Positions 57,576-64,000 of a stretch of 64,000 nt of DNA are shown one piece after another; the stretch's first letter is position 1; every line of letters starts with the position of its first letter. Source of the stretch: an uncultured Myxococcales bacterium. GTDB taxonomy: Bacteria > Myxococcota > Myxococcia > Myxococcales > Myxococcaceae. The notes under the pieces are model-generated. The model was not told where the DNA came from. It saw nothing but the letters and a program-made list of their open reading frames with translations, and did no database searches. Made by a program: the position numbers and the translations under genes. The stretch is from the NCBI GenBank assembly GCA_937980205.1, contig CALJKW010000049.1:62001-126000 (forward strand), read 5' to 3'.

Positions 57576-58784
57576 TCATGTGACGTCGCGGATGCGCCCT
57601 TCGAGGAAGCGGCGCTCGGCTTCGTTCGAGGTGAGCTTCAGCGCGCGCTCGTAGGCCTTCAGGGCCTCGTGCTTGCGGCCGAGCCTGCGGAGGAAGTCCG
57701 CGCGGCTCGACCAGTAGAGGTGGTGCGTGTCCAGGTCGAGGGCCTCGAGGCGCTTGAGCGCCGCGGCGGCGCCGTCGGTCATCGAGATGGCCGCCGCCTC
57801 GTTCAGCGCGACGATCGGCGTGTCGTTCTTCTGCCGAAGCATCGCGTAGAGGCGGACGATCTGCGGCCAGTCGGTGTCCTCGGCGCGCGCGGCGGAGTCG
57901 TGCACCGCCTGGATCGAGGCTTCGATCGCGTACGTCGACGGCGGCCCGAGCGTGAGCGACCTGAGCAGCAGGTCCTTGCCCCGGGTGATCAGCGCGGCGT
58001 CCCACTTCGTGCGGTCCTGATCCGCCAGCAGCACCATCGTGTCTCCGTCACCGCGGGCGGCGCGGCGCGCCTCGATGAGCAGCATGAGCGCGAGCAGCGC
58101 GTGCGGCAGCGGCTCGGCGGGTAGCAGCGAGACCAGCAGCTCACCGAGGCGAATCGCTTCGCGCGTGAGCTCGGCCCGCGCGAGCTGCCCGCGCGTCGCG
58201 ACGTAGCCTTCGTTGAAGACGAGGTAGATGGCGGCGGCGACCGCTTCGATGCGCTCGGGCAGCTCGGAGCGCTCGGGGATGGAGTAGGGGACGCCCGCAT
58301 CGCGGATCTTCTGCTTCGCGCGTACCAGCCGCTGCAGCAGCGCCGGCTCGCTCAACAGGAACGCGCGGGCGATCTCCTCGGTGGACAGGCCGAGCAGGAG
58401 CCGCAGCGCGAGCGCCACCTGCGCGTCGATGCTCAGCGCCGGGTGACAGCAGGTGAAGACGAGGCGCAGCTGGTCGTCCGCCACCGGCGGCGGAAGGTCG
58501 GGCGAGTCGCTCGCCTCCTCCGACTCGGCGCCGACGCGCTCGCGGTACTGCGCGCGGATGGCGGCGTGCCGGGTGGCGTCGATGGCGCGCCGCTGCGCGA
58601 CGTGGTGCAGCCAGGCGCCCGGCTCGGGAGGCACACCCTCGGTGCGCCACTTCGTGAGCGCGAGCTCGATCGCCTGGTCGACCGCCTCCTCCGCGACGCC
58701 GAGCTCGTAGCGCCGCGCGAGGGACGAGAGGACGACACGCCGCTCGCGGAGGACGAGCTCTGCGAGGGCGTGGTCCGAGTCCAC
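57576..58784 (-). CDS. ECF42-type RNA polymerase sigma factor
   Basis: A 402-residue ECF sigma factor: sigma-2 region (VVLSSLARRYELGVAEEAVDQAIELA, RAIDATRHAAIRAQYRERV), sigma-4 helix-turn-helix (LRLLLGLSTEEIARAFLLSEPALLQRLVRAKQKI) and a ~200-residue TPR-like C-terminal extension (EGYVATRGQLARAELTREAIRLGELLVSLLPAEPL). The large C-terminus and the adjacent DGPF/YCII gene identify ECF group 42. The C-terminal domain probably replaces an anti-sigma factor. Confidence 0.95.
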   Translation of the reverse strand: MDSDHALAELVLRERRVVLSSLARRYELGVAEEAVDQAIELALTKWRTEGVPPEPGAWLHHVAQRRAIDATRHAAIRAQYRERVGAESEEASDSPDLPPPVADDQLRLVFTCCHPALSIDAQVALALRLLLGLSTEEIARAFLLSEPALLQRLVRAKQKIRDAGVPYSIPERSELPERIEAVAAAIYLVFNEGYVATRGQLARAELTREAIRLGELLVSLLPAEPLPHALLALMLLIEARRAARGDGDTMVLLADQDRTKWDAALITRGKDLLLRSLTLGPPSTYAIEASIQAVHDSAARAEDTDWPQIVRLYAMLRQKNDTPIVALNEAAAISMTDGAAAALKRLEALDLDTHHLYWSSRADFLRRLGRKHEALKAYERALKLTSNEAERRFLEGRIRDVT

Positions 58785-58804
58785 TGCGGTTCACCCTGTC
58801 GGCA

Positions 58805-59560
58805 TTACGTGAACTGCGACGTATCCATCACCGGGCGAACCTCGATGGTGCCCGTCTCGATGGCCGGAATCTTCTTCGAGAGCGCGACCGCGTGGTCGAG
58901 GTCCTTGGCCCAGATGCGGTAGTAGCCGCCGAGCTGCTCCTTGGTCTCGGCGAACGGGCCGTCGCTGACCAGCCGCTTGCCCTCGCGCACCTTCACCGTC
59001 TTCGACGCCATCGTCGGCGTCAGCGCCGCGCCGTCGACGAAGAGCCCCGCCTTCCGCAGCTCGCCGGAGAACGCGAAGTACTTCCCGAAGATCTCGCCCT
59101 TCTTCGCCTCGGACATGTTCACCCAGAGCGACTCGGGCTCGTAGATGAGCAGCAGGTACTCCTTCTTCGCGTCGGCCGGCTTCGGCGCCGTCGGCGGGTA
59201 CGGAGGCGCGCCCTTCATGTCCGGCAGCGGCCGAATCTCGATGGTGCCGTGCACCGCGTCGGGAATCTTCGACGCCCAGCTCACCACCTCGTCCAGGTTG
59301 TCGCTCTTGAGGATGTAGAAGCCGCCGAGCTGCTCCTTGGTCTCGGCGAACGGGCCGTCGCTCATCAGCGTCTTGCCGTCGCGCACCCGCACCGAGGTCG
59401 CGGTGTGAGACGGCTCGAGCGCGGCGCCCGGCTGGGCCTTGCCGGTGGCCATCAGGTCCTTCGTGTACTGGCCGTAGTCCGCGAACAGCTTGCCCTGCTG
59501 CTCCTGGGACATCTGACCGAAGCGGGCTTCCGAGGCGTAGATGAGGAGTGCGTAGTCCAT
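58805..59560 (-). CDS. Tandem DGPF (YCII-related) domain protein
   Basis: A 251-residue protein with two YCII-related domains, residues about 1-125 and 130-251. Each carries DGPFAETKEQLGG (identical in both copies), an active-site-like His/Asp region and an ALLIY or LLLIY start. The duplication is unusual: most ECF42 partners have one domain. It lies 20 bp upstream of the sigma gene on the same strand and so is co-transcribed. Function unknown; probably a sensor or enzyme linked to ECF42. Confidence 0.93.
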   Translation of the reverse strand: MDYALLIYASEARFGQMSQEQQGKLFADYGQYTKDLMATGKAQPGAALEPSHTATSVRVRDGKTLMSDGPFAETKEQLGGFYILKSDNLDEVVSWASKIPDAVHGTIEIRPLPDMKGAPPYPPTAPKPADAKKEYLLLIYEPESLWVNMSEAKKGEIFGKYFAFSGELRKAGLFVDGAALTPTMASKTVKVREGKRLVSDGPFAETKEQLGGYYRIWAKDLDHAVALSKKIPAIETGTIEVRPVMDTSQFT

Positions 59561-59656
59561 GGTTCGTTTCCTTCGTCTGGAAAATGAGCCGGAGAAATTC
59601 CGGCTTCAACCCCTCATCGGCTGTGCCCGCACGATTTCGACACCGGCCGGTCGAAA

Positions 59657-61540
59657 TCAGTAATCGGTGCTCTTTTCGAGGCTTTCCAGCGCCACTTCGA
59701 CGCGCGTCTGGTCGTCGGGCGACAGCGGGCCGCCCTCGATCTTCTCGCGAATGCGCTGCACCTGCTTGAGGTACAGCGCGACCTCCGCGCCGCCCTGGTG
59801 CGCTCGGTCGAGGCGCGTCTCGAGCTTCTTCACGCGCGTCAGCAGGCTGCTCGACTTCACGGCCGTCTTCGGCGGTGGAGGCGGCGGCGGAGCCACCTGC
59901 TGCCGCGCGACCGGCGCAGGCTTCGGCGGCTCGGGCGGCGGCGTGGGTGGAGGCGGAGGCTTCACCGGCTCCGGCTGCTTCGCGGCGATGACGGGCGGAG
60001 GAGTCGGCTCGGGCTCTTTGACCGGCTCAGGCGCGGGCGTCGGAGGAGGCTCGGGCTTCGGCTCCGGTTTCGCGACCGGGGGCGGCGGAGGCTGCGGCTT
60101 CGGTTGCACCACCGCGACCGGCTGAGGCTTCGGCTGCTCGGGCGCCGGCTTCAGCGCGATGAACGCAGCACCGACGAACAGGGCGCCGGTGGCGACCGCG
60201 AGCACGAACACCGGCAGCCGGCTGCGCTGCGGGATGATCTGCGAGGTCCCGGGCGGTGGCTCCTCGGCCACCTGCCGCTTCGGAATCGCGATGGTCTCCT
60301 TGAACGCGCCCGCCGAAGGCGCAGGCGCCGGAGCTGCAGGCGCCGCTGGGCGGATCAGCGTCTGCTTGTTCCGCTGCGGGTCCTCGACCTCCTGCGAGAT
60401 GGGGAGAATCTCCGACTGCACGGACGGCAGCACCGCCTCGTCCTGCAGCGTGCGCGGCGCGACGGGGTCTTTGAGGTGGGCCTTGAGCCGCACGACCTCG
60501 GCGCGCGCGTGGTCGGCGCTCTTGAACCGGTCCTGCGGCTTCTTCGCCAGCAGCCGCATGACGAGCTCGTCGAGCGCGTCGGGGATGTCCGAACGCAGCG
60601 TCGACGGCTTCTTCGGAATCGTCTCGGCGTGCATCATCAGCATGCCCATCACCGAGTCCGAGTCGAACGGCGGCTGATTCGTGAGCATCTCGTACGCGAT
60701 GATGCCGACCGAGTAGAGGTCCATCGTCGGGGCGGCCCCTGCGCCGCGCGCCTGCTCGGGCGCCATGTACGTCGGCGTGCCGGCGATCATCGAGGCGCGC
60801 GAGACCGGCGTCGAGCCGCCGAGCGCTCCGAGCTTCGCGATGCCGAAGTCGAGCAGCTTCACGAAGCGCGTGTCGCGCTGCCGCACCATGAACACATTCG
60901 ACGGCTTGAGGTCGCGGTGCACGACTCCGGCGGTGTGCGCGGCGTTCAGCGCCGACAGAATCTCGTCGAGGATCTCGAGCGCCTCGGTGAGCGGCAGCAG
61001 CGCGTTCTTCTTCCGCTGGTCCTGGAGCACGTCCTCGAGCGGCTGGCCGTCGAGGTACTCCATCACGATGCACTGCCGGCCGTCGGGCAGCTGCCCGTAC
61101 GCGAAGACGTCGATGATTCCGCGGTGCCCGACCTGGTTCACCGCGCGCGCCTCGGACACGAGCCGCTGCAGCTGTTCGGGGTTCTCGGCGTACTCCGGGC
61201 GCAGCACCTTGATGGCCGCGCGCTTGCCGATGACCTCGTGCTGGCCCTCGTACACGATGCCCATGCCGCCGACGCCGAGCCGCGACTTCACCACGTAGCC
61301 GCTGACGTTCGCGCCGATGACCGGGTCGGTGAGCGTCGGCGGCCGGATCGAGGCCAGCGTCGAGGACGTGTCGATGGTCGACGAGACGGACTGCTGGGCG
61401 CGCGGCTCTCGAGCGGCCGCGTCCCCCTGCTCCGCGCCGGGCACACTTCGCTCGGCGCTGCTCGCATCGCGCGGCAGCGGCTCCACGAGCGTCTGCTCGA
61501 GCGCCGGGTCCTTCTTCTTCTGCTCGTCGCTGTCGCTCAA
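59657..61540 (-). CDS. Membrane Ser/Thr protein kinase (PASTA-less)
   Basis: A 627-residue protein kinase. The TTG start 61540 overlaps the stop of gnd (TTGA). Residues 80-345: glycine loop LGVGGMGIVYE, Lys111, HRDLKPSNV (Asp210), DFG (Asp231), GTPTYMAPEQ. A short juxtamembrane segment leads to one transmembrane helix (442-463; VFVLAVATGALFVGAAFIAL). The extracytoplasmic part is a long Pro/Lys/Glu-rich stretch (about 465-575) and a coiled-coil end (VKKLETRLDRAHQGG). It is cotranscribed with glucose-metabolism genes. Confidence 0.94.
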   Translation of the reverse strand: MSDSDEQKKKDPALEQTLVEPLPRDASSAERSVPGAEQGDAAAREPRAQQSVSSTIDTSSTLASIRPPTLTDPVIGANVSGYVVKSRLGVGGMGIVYEGQHEVIGKRAAIKVLRPEYAENPEQLQRLVSEARAVNQVGHRGIIDVFAYGQLPDGRQCIVMEYLDGQPLEDVLQDQRKKNALLPLTEALEILDEILSALNAAHTAGVVHRDLKPSNVFMVRQRDTRFVKLLDFGIAKLGALGGSTPVSRASMIAGTPTYMAPEQARGAGAAPTMDLYSVGIIAYEMLTNQPPFDSDSVMGMLMMHAETIPKKPSTLRSDIPDALDELVMRLLAKKPQDRFKSADHARAEVVRLKAHLKDPVAPRTLQDEAVLPSVQSEILPISQEVEDPQRNKQTLIRPAAPAAPAPAPSAGAFKETIAIPKRQVAEEPPPGTSQIIPQRSRLPVFVLAVATGALFVGAAFIALKPAPEQPKPQPVAVVQPKPQPPPPPVAKPEPKPEPPPTPAPEPVKEPEPTPPPVIAAKQPEPVKPPPPPTPPPEPPKPAPVARQQVAPPPPPPPKTAVKSSSLLTRVKKLETRLDRAHQGGAEVALYLKQVQRIREKIEGGPLSPDDQTRVEVALESLEKSTDY

Positions 61541-62517
61541 CCCTTCTTCTCGGTGTGCCCGCCGAACTTCTCGCGCATCGCCGACAGCACCTTCTCCGCG
61601 AAGGTGTGCTCCTGCCGCGAGCGGAAGCGCGTGTAGAGCGACGACGTGAGCACCTCGGCCGGCACGGCCTCTTCGACGGCCGCCTGCACCGTCCACCGGC
61701 CCTCGCCGGAGTCGTTCACGTAGCCGGTGTACTTCTCGAGCTTCGGGTCCTCGAGCAGCGCCATGGCGGTGAGGTCGAGCAGCCAGCTGGTGACGACGCT
61801 GCCGCGGCGCCAGAGCTCGCAGATCTCTCCGAGGTTCAGGTCGTACTGGTGCTCGGGCGCGAGGTGCTTCTGGTTCGCGCCGCGCATGATGTCGAGCCCC
61901 TCTGCGTAGGCCTGCATCATTCCGTACTCGATGCCGTTGTGGATCATCTTCACGAAGTGGCCGGCGCCCGGAGGCCCGCAGTGCAGGTAGCCCTTCTCGG
62001 CCGTGCCCTGATCCGCCTTGCGGCCCGGCGTCCGCTCGATGCTGCCGATGCCCGGAGCGAGCGTCGCGAAGATGGGCTCGAGGTACTTCACCGCTTCGGT
62101 CTGGCCGCCGATCATCAGGCAGTAGCCGCGCTCGAAGCCCCAGACTCCGCCGCTGGTGCCGGCGTCGACGTAGCGGATGCCCTTCGGCTCGAGCTGCTTC
62201 GCGCGGCGCGCGTCGTCTTTGAAGTACGAGTTGCCGCCGTCGATGATGATGTCGCCCTTCGACAACAGGCCCGAGAGCTGCTGCACGGTGTTCTCGGTCG
62301 CCTCGCCCGCGGGCACCATGATCCACACCGCGCGAGGTTGTGCATCGAGCTTCTTCGCGAGGTCTTCGAGCGACGAGGCGCCGATGGCGCCCTCCGAGAC
62401 GAGCTTCTCCACTGCCTTCGGGTCCCGGTCGTGGACCACACACTGATGGCCGCCCTTCATGAGACGGCGGACCATGTTCGCTCCCATGCGGCCGAGGCCG
62501 ACCATTGCGATTTTCAT
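61537..62517 (-). CDS. gnd: 6-phosphogluconate dehydrogenase (decarboxylating)
   Basis: A 326-residue enzyme of the short, NAD-type 6PGDH: Rossmann motif AMVGLGRMGANMVRR, GNSYFKDDARRA, DAGTSGGVWGFERGYCLMIGG and catalytic-lysine region HFVKMIHNGIEYGMMQAYAEG. It decarboxylates 6-phosphogluconate to ribulose 5-phosphate. ATG 62517. It lies 21 bp after glk and overlaps the kinase gene. Confidence 0.95.
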   Translation of the reverse strand: MKIAMVGLGRMGANMVRRLMKGGHQCVVHDRDPKAVEKLVSEGAIGASSLEDLAKKLDAQPRAVWIMVPAGEATENTVQQLSGLLSKGDIIIDGGNSYFKDDARRAKQLEPKGIRYVDAGTSGGVWGFERGYCLMIGGQTEAVKYLEPIFATLAPGIGSIERTPGRKADQGTAEKGYLHCGPPGAGHFVKMIHNGIEYGMMQAYAEGLDIMRGANQKHLAPEHQYDLNLGEICELWRRGSVVTSWLLDLTAMALLEDPKLEKYTGYVNDSGEGRWTVQAAVEEAVPAEVLTSSLYTRFRSRQEHTFAEKVLSAMREKFGGHTEKKG

Positions 62518-62538
62518 AGGCGGCGGACGTTACTGGAC

Positions 62539-63510
62539 TCAGCCACCGCGCGCGATGACCGCCGCGCCGGCGAGGCCGATGTTCGTGTCCGTCACCATCG
62601 CGACCGGCAGCGTCTCGAGCAGCGGCGAGAAGCGGCCCTTGGTGACGAACGCATCACGGAACATCGCCGACTTCATCTTCGTGGCGAGCACCTGCGCGAT
62701 GTTGCCGGCGACGTAGACGCCGCCGACGGCGAAGTAGCGCAGCGCCATGTTGCCGGCCTCGGCGCCGTACGAGCGGACGAACTGGGCGACCGCGGTGCGC
62801 GCGCAGGGACAGGTGTCGGCGAGCGCGAGCCGAGTCACCTCGGCGCTGAAGTCGGCGTCGGGCTTCGGCAGCTCGCCGGTCGGAATCTTCTTCACGTCGC
62901 GGAAGAACTCGTAGAGCGCTTTGAGGCCGGGGCCGGCCACCACACGCTCGGTGCTGACGCGGCCGTGGCGCTGGGCGAGGAAGTGCCGAAGCTCTTCTTC
63001 GGTCTCGTCGCGCGGAGCGAAGTCTCCGTGCGCGCCTTCGGTGCCGAGCGGCACGTGACGGCCGGTCTCGTCGTCCCAGACGAGCGCCGCCTGGCCGAGG
63101 CCCGTGCCGGCCGCGATGATGGCGAGGTTGTAGCCGGTCGTCTTCGGCAGCCGGGTGCCGTTGAGCGGCACGAGCTGCGAGCGCTTCGCGTTGAGGGCTC
63201 CGTACGCGAGCGCCACGAGGTCGTTCACCAGACGCACCCGCGGAATCTTGAACGCCTTCGCGAGCGCGCGGCCGTCGATGATCCACGGCAGGTTGGTGGC
63301 GGCGCAGCGGTTGTTGATGACCGGCCCCGCGATGCCGAAGCAGGCGCCGCTGAACCTGTACTTCGTCCCGGCGAGCGCGGCCTTCAGCGCGAGGTTGAAG
63401 GAGCCGAAGCTCCGGCTCGGAACGCGCGCCTCGTAGACCGGCTTTCCGCCGGCGGGCGGCACCACCGCCACGCGCGTGTTCGTCCCTCCGATGTCACCCA
63501 CGAGCAGCAT
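62539..63510 (-). CDS. glk: Glucokinase
   Basis: A 323-residue glucokinase of the ROK-unrelated Glk family: phosphate loop VGDIGGTNTRVAV, GACFGIAGPV, ATNLPWIIDG, LVNDLVALAYG and AGTGLGQAALVW; GTEGAHGDFAPRDETEEEL and a late GGVYVAGNIAQ segment. It phosphorylates glucose to glucose 6-phosphate. Start ATG 63510, 27 bp from the divergent DoxX gene. It heads the glk-gnd-kinase operon. Confidence 0.94.
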   Translation of the reverse strand: MLLVGDIGGTNTRVAVVPPAGGKPVYEARVPSRSFGSFNLALKAALAGTKYRFSGACFGIAGPVINNRCAATNLPWIIDGRALAKAFKIPRVRLVNDLVALAYGALNAKRSQLVPLNGTRLPKTTGYNLAIIAAGTGLGQAALVWDDETGRHVPLGTEGAHGDFAPRDETEEELRHFLAQRHGRVSTERVVAGPGLKALYEFFRDVKKIPTGELPKPDADFSAEVTRLALADTCPCARTAVAQFVRSYGAEAGNMALRYFAVGGVYVAGNIAQVLATKMKSAMFRDAFVTKGRFSPLLETLPVAMVTDTNIGLAGAAVIARGG

Positions 63511-63537
63511 CGGCTGAAAGTGCTATTCGCACTGACC

Positions 63538-63945
63538 ATGCTGAACAAGCTGATTCCGCCGGATCTCGGGGGCCGAGCCTCGGCCGCGCTGCTGGGCCTG
63601 CGTGTCTTCTCCGGTGTCATGCTCGCGACGCACGGGTGGGGGAAGATTCAGGACCCGTTCCACTGGATGGACAAGGGCGCCGACGCCGCGCCGCCGTTCT
63701 TCCAGATGCTCGCCGCCGTCTCCGAGTTCTTCGGGGGCCTCGCGCTCGCGGCCGGTGCCCTCACCCCGCTGGCGTGCTTCGGCATCGCCTGCACCATGGT
63801 GGTGGCGGTGCACCGGCACCTCACCAAGGGCGGCTCGTTCGAGCTCGCGGGCGTGTACCTCGCCATCGCCGTGATGTTCATGGTGATGGGACCGGGGCGG
63901 TTCTCTCTCGACGAACTGCTGACCCGCCGCTTCCGAGCGCGTTAA
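63538..63945 (+). CDS. DoxX-family membrane protein
   Basis: A 135-residue membrane protein with four predicted helices (ALLGLRVFSGVMLATHGWGKI, FQMLAAVSEFFGGLALAAGAL, CFGIACTMVVAVHRH, GVYLAIAVMFMVMGPGRFSLD) and the DoxX-type HGWGKI motif. ATG 63538 is divergent from glk with a 27-bp gap. DoxX proteins are membrane redox or stress proteins; a specific role is not evident. Confidence 0.92.
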   Translation: MLNKLIPPDLGGRASAALLGLRVFSGVMLATHGWGKIQDPFHWMDKGADAAPPFFQMLAAVSEFFGGLALAAGALTPLACFGIACTMVVAVHRHLTKGGSFELAGVYLAIAVMFMVMGPGRFSLDELLTRRFRAR

Positions 63946-63960
63946 GAGCCTTCAAACGCC

Positions 63961-64000
63961 GTGGAACGAATCGTCGCCAGCGAAGGACACTTGAGCTTCG
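63961..64000 (+). CDS. Possible start of a gene cut by the window edge
   Basis: A GTG at 63961 opens a frame (VERIVASEGHLSF) that is uninterrupted to the end of the window. No clear ribosome binding site is seen, and only 13 codons are present, so this is tentative. Confidence 0.2.
   Translation, partial: MERIVASEGHLSF

Noticed and set aside
58791..58805. GGTTCACCCTG resembling the palindromic repeat near the ECF gene
   Set aside because: Only 11 bases match and no inverted partner or inner arms are present.
1..64000. tRNA, rRNA, insertion sequences or prophage genes
   Set aside because: I found no cloverleaf-like sequence, transposase, integrase or phage structural protein on either strand.

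Overview
The window is about 64 kb of very GC-rich DNA that is almost entirely protein coding. Everything points to a myxobacterium (Myxococcota, probably Cystobacterineae). It encodes many histidine kinases, orphan receiver proteins and two Ser/Thr kinases. It also encodes an MglA-type GTPase, a TIGR02996 protein, and numerous Cys-rich lipoproteins with GGxGG linkers. I see no rRNA, tRNA, insertion sequence or CRISPR array. One gene is cut by the left edge, and the first codons of another may lie at the right edge.

1-24 kb, envelope and regulatory genes: a truncated hybrid histidine kinase, two lipoprotein alpha/beta hydrolases, a LysR regulator divergent from a small membrane protein, a glycine-zipper coiled-coil protein, and a collagen-like lipoprotein broken by an apparent one-base frameshift. 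A membrane Ser/Thr kinase follows, divergent from a sigma-like regulator. Next come Cys-rich lipoproteins (MopE-like metal-binding repeats, six disintegrin-like units), a regulator with two LuxR helix-turn-helix domains, a biotin carboxylase, a MarR/metallo-hydrolase pair and a spermidine-synthase-like protein.

24-40 kb, a signalling island built around two KaiC modules. The first operon (29.5 to 24.2 kb, minus strand) has overlapping stop/start codons at every junction. It encodes a REC-REC protein with a C-terminal four-helix domain that looks like KaiA/RsbU-N, then KaiB, a KaiC with intact Ser-Thr phosphosites, a PAS histidine kinase and a response regulator. The second (39.8 to 36.5 kb, minus strand) encodes an acidic pentapeptide-repeat protein, a PAS histidine kinase, a divergent KaiC with partly lost catalytic Glu pairs, and a response regulator. 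Between them lie several REC-only or REC-PAS proteins, a FIST sensor protein, a thioredoxin-type arsenate reductase and small unknowns. I infer a KaiA/B/C-like timer or switch feeding a two-component output, duplicated and diverged.

40-50.5 kb: a co-directional run of SDR, beta-propeller, membrane histidine kinase, MoxR ATPase, a small bpX-like protein, a vWA/beta-propeller protein, a bpX6-like/beta-propeller protein and a TIGR02996 protein. This matches the MoxR-vWA-beta-propeller ternary systems predicted from comparative genomics to be NTP-driven conflict systems. Dispersed palindromic repeats lie inside and at the end of this locus, and two genes appear to start in a repeat arm.

50.5-64 kb: a large secreted Ig-like protein, a PaaI thioesterase overlapping a POTRA/outer-membrane barrel protein, an MglA-like GTPase overlapping a PocR histidine kinase, a GNAT acetyltransferase with a clear terminator, an ECF42 sigma factor with a double DGPF protein, a glucokinase / 6-phosphogluconate dehydrogenase / Ser-Thr kinase operon, and a DoxX protein.
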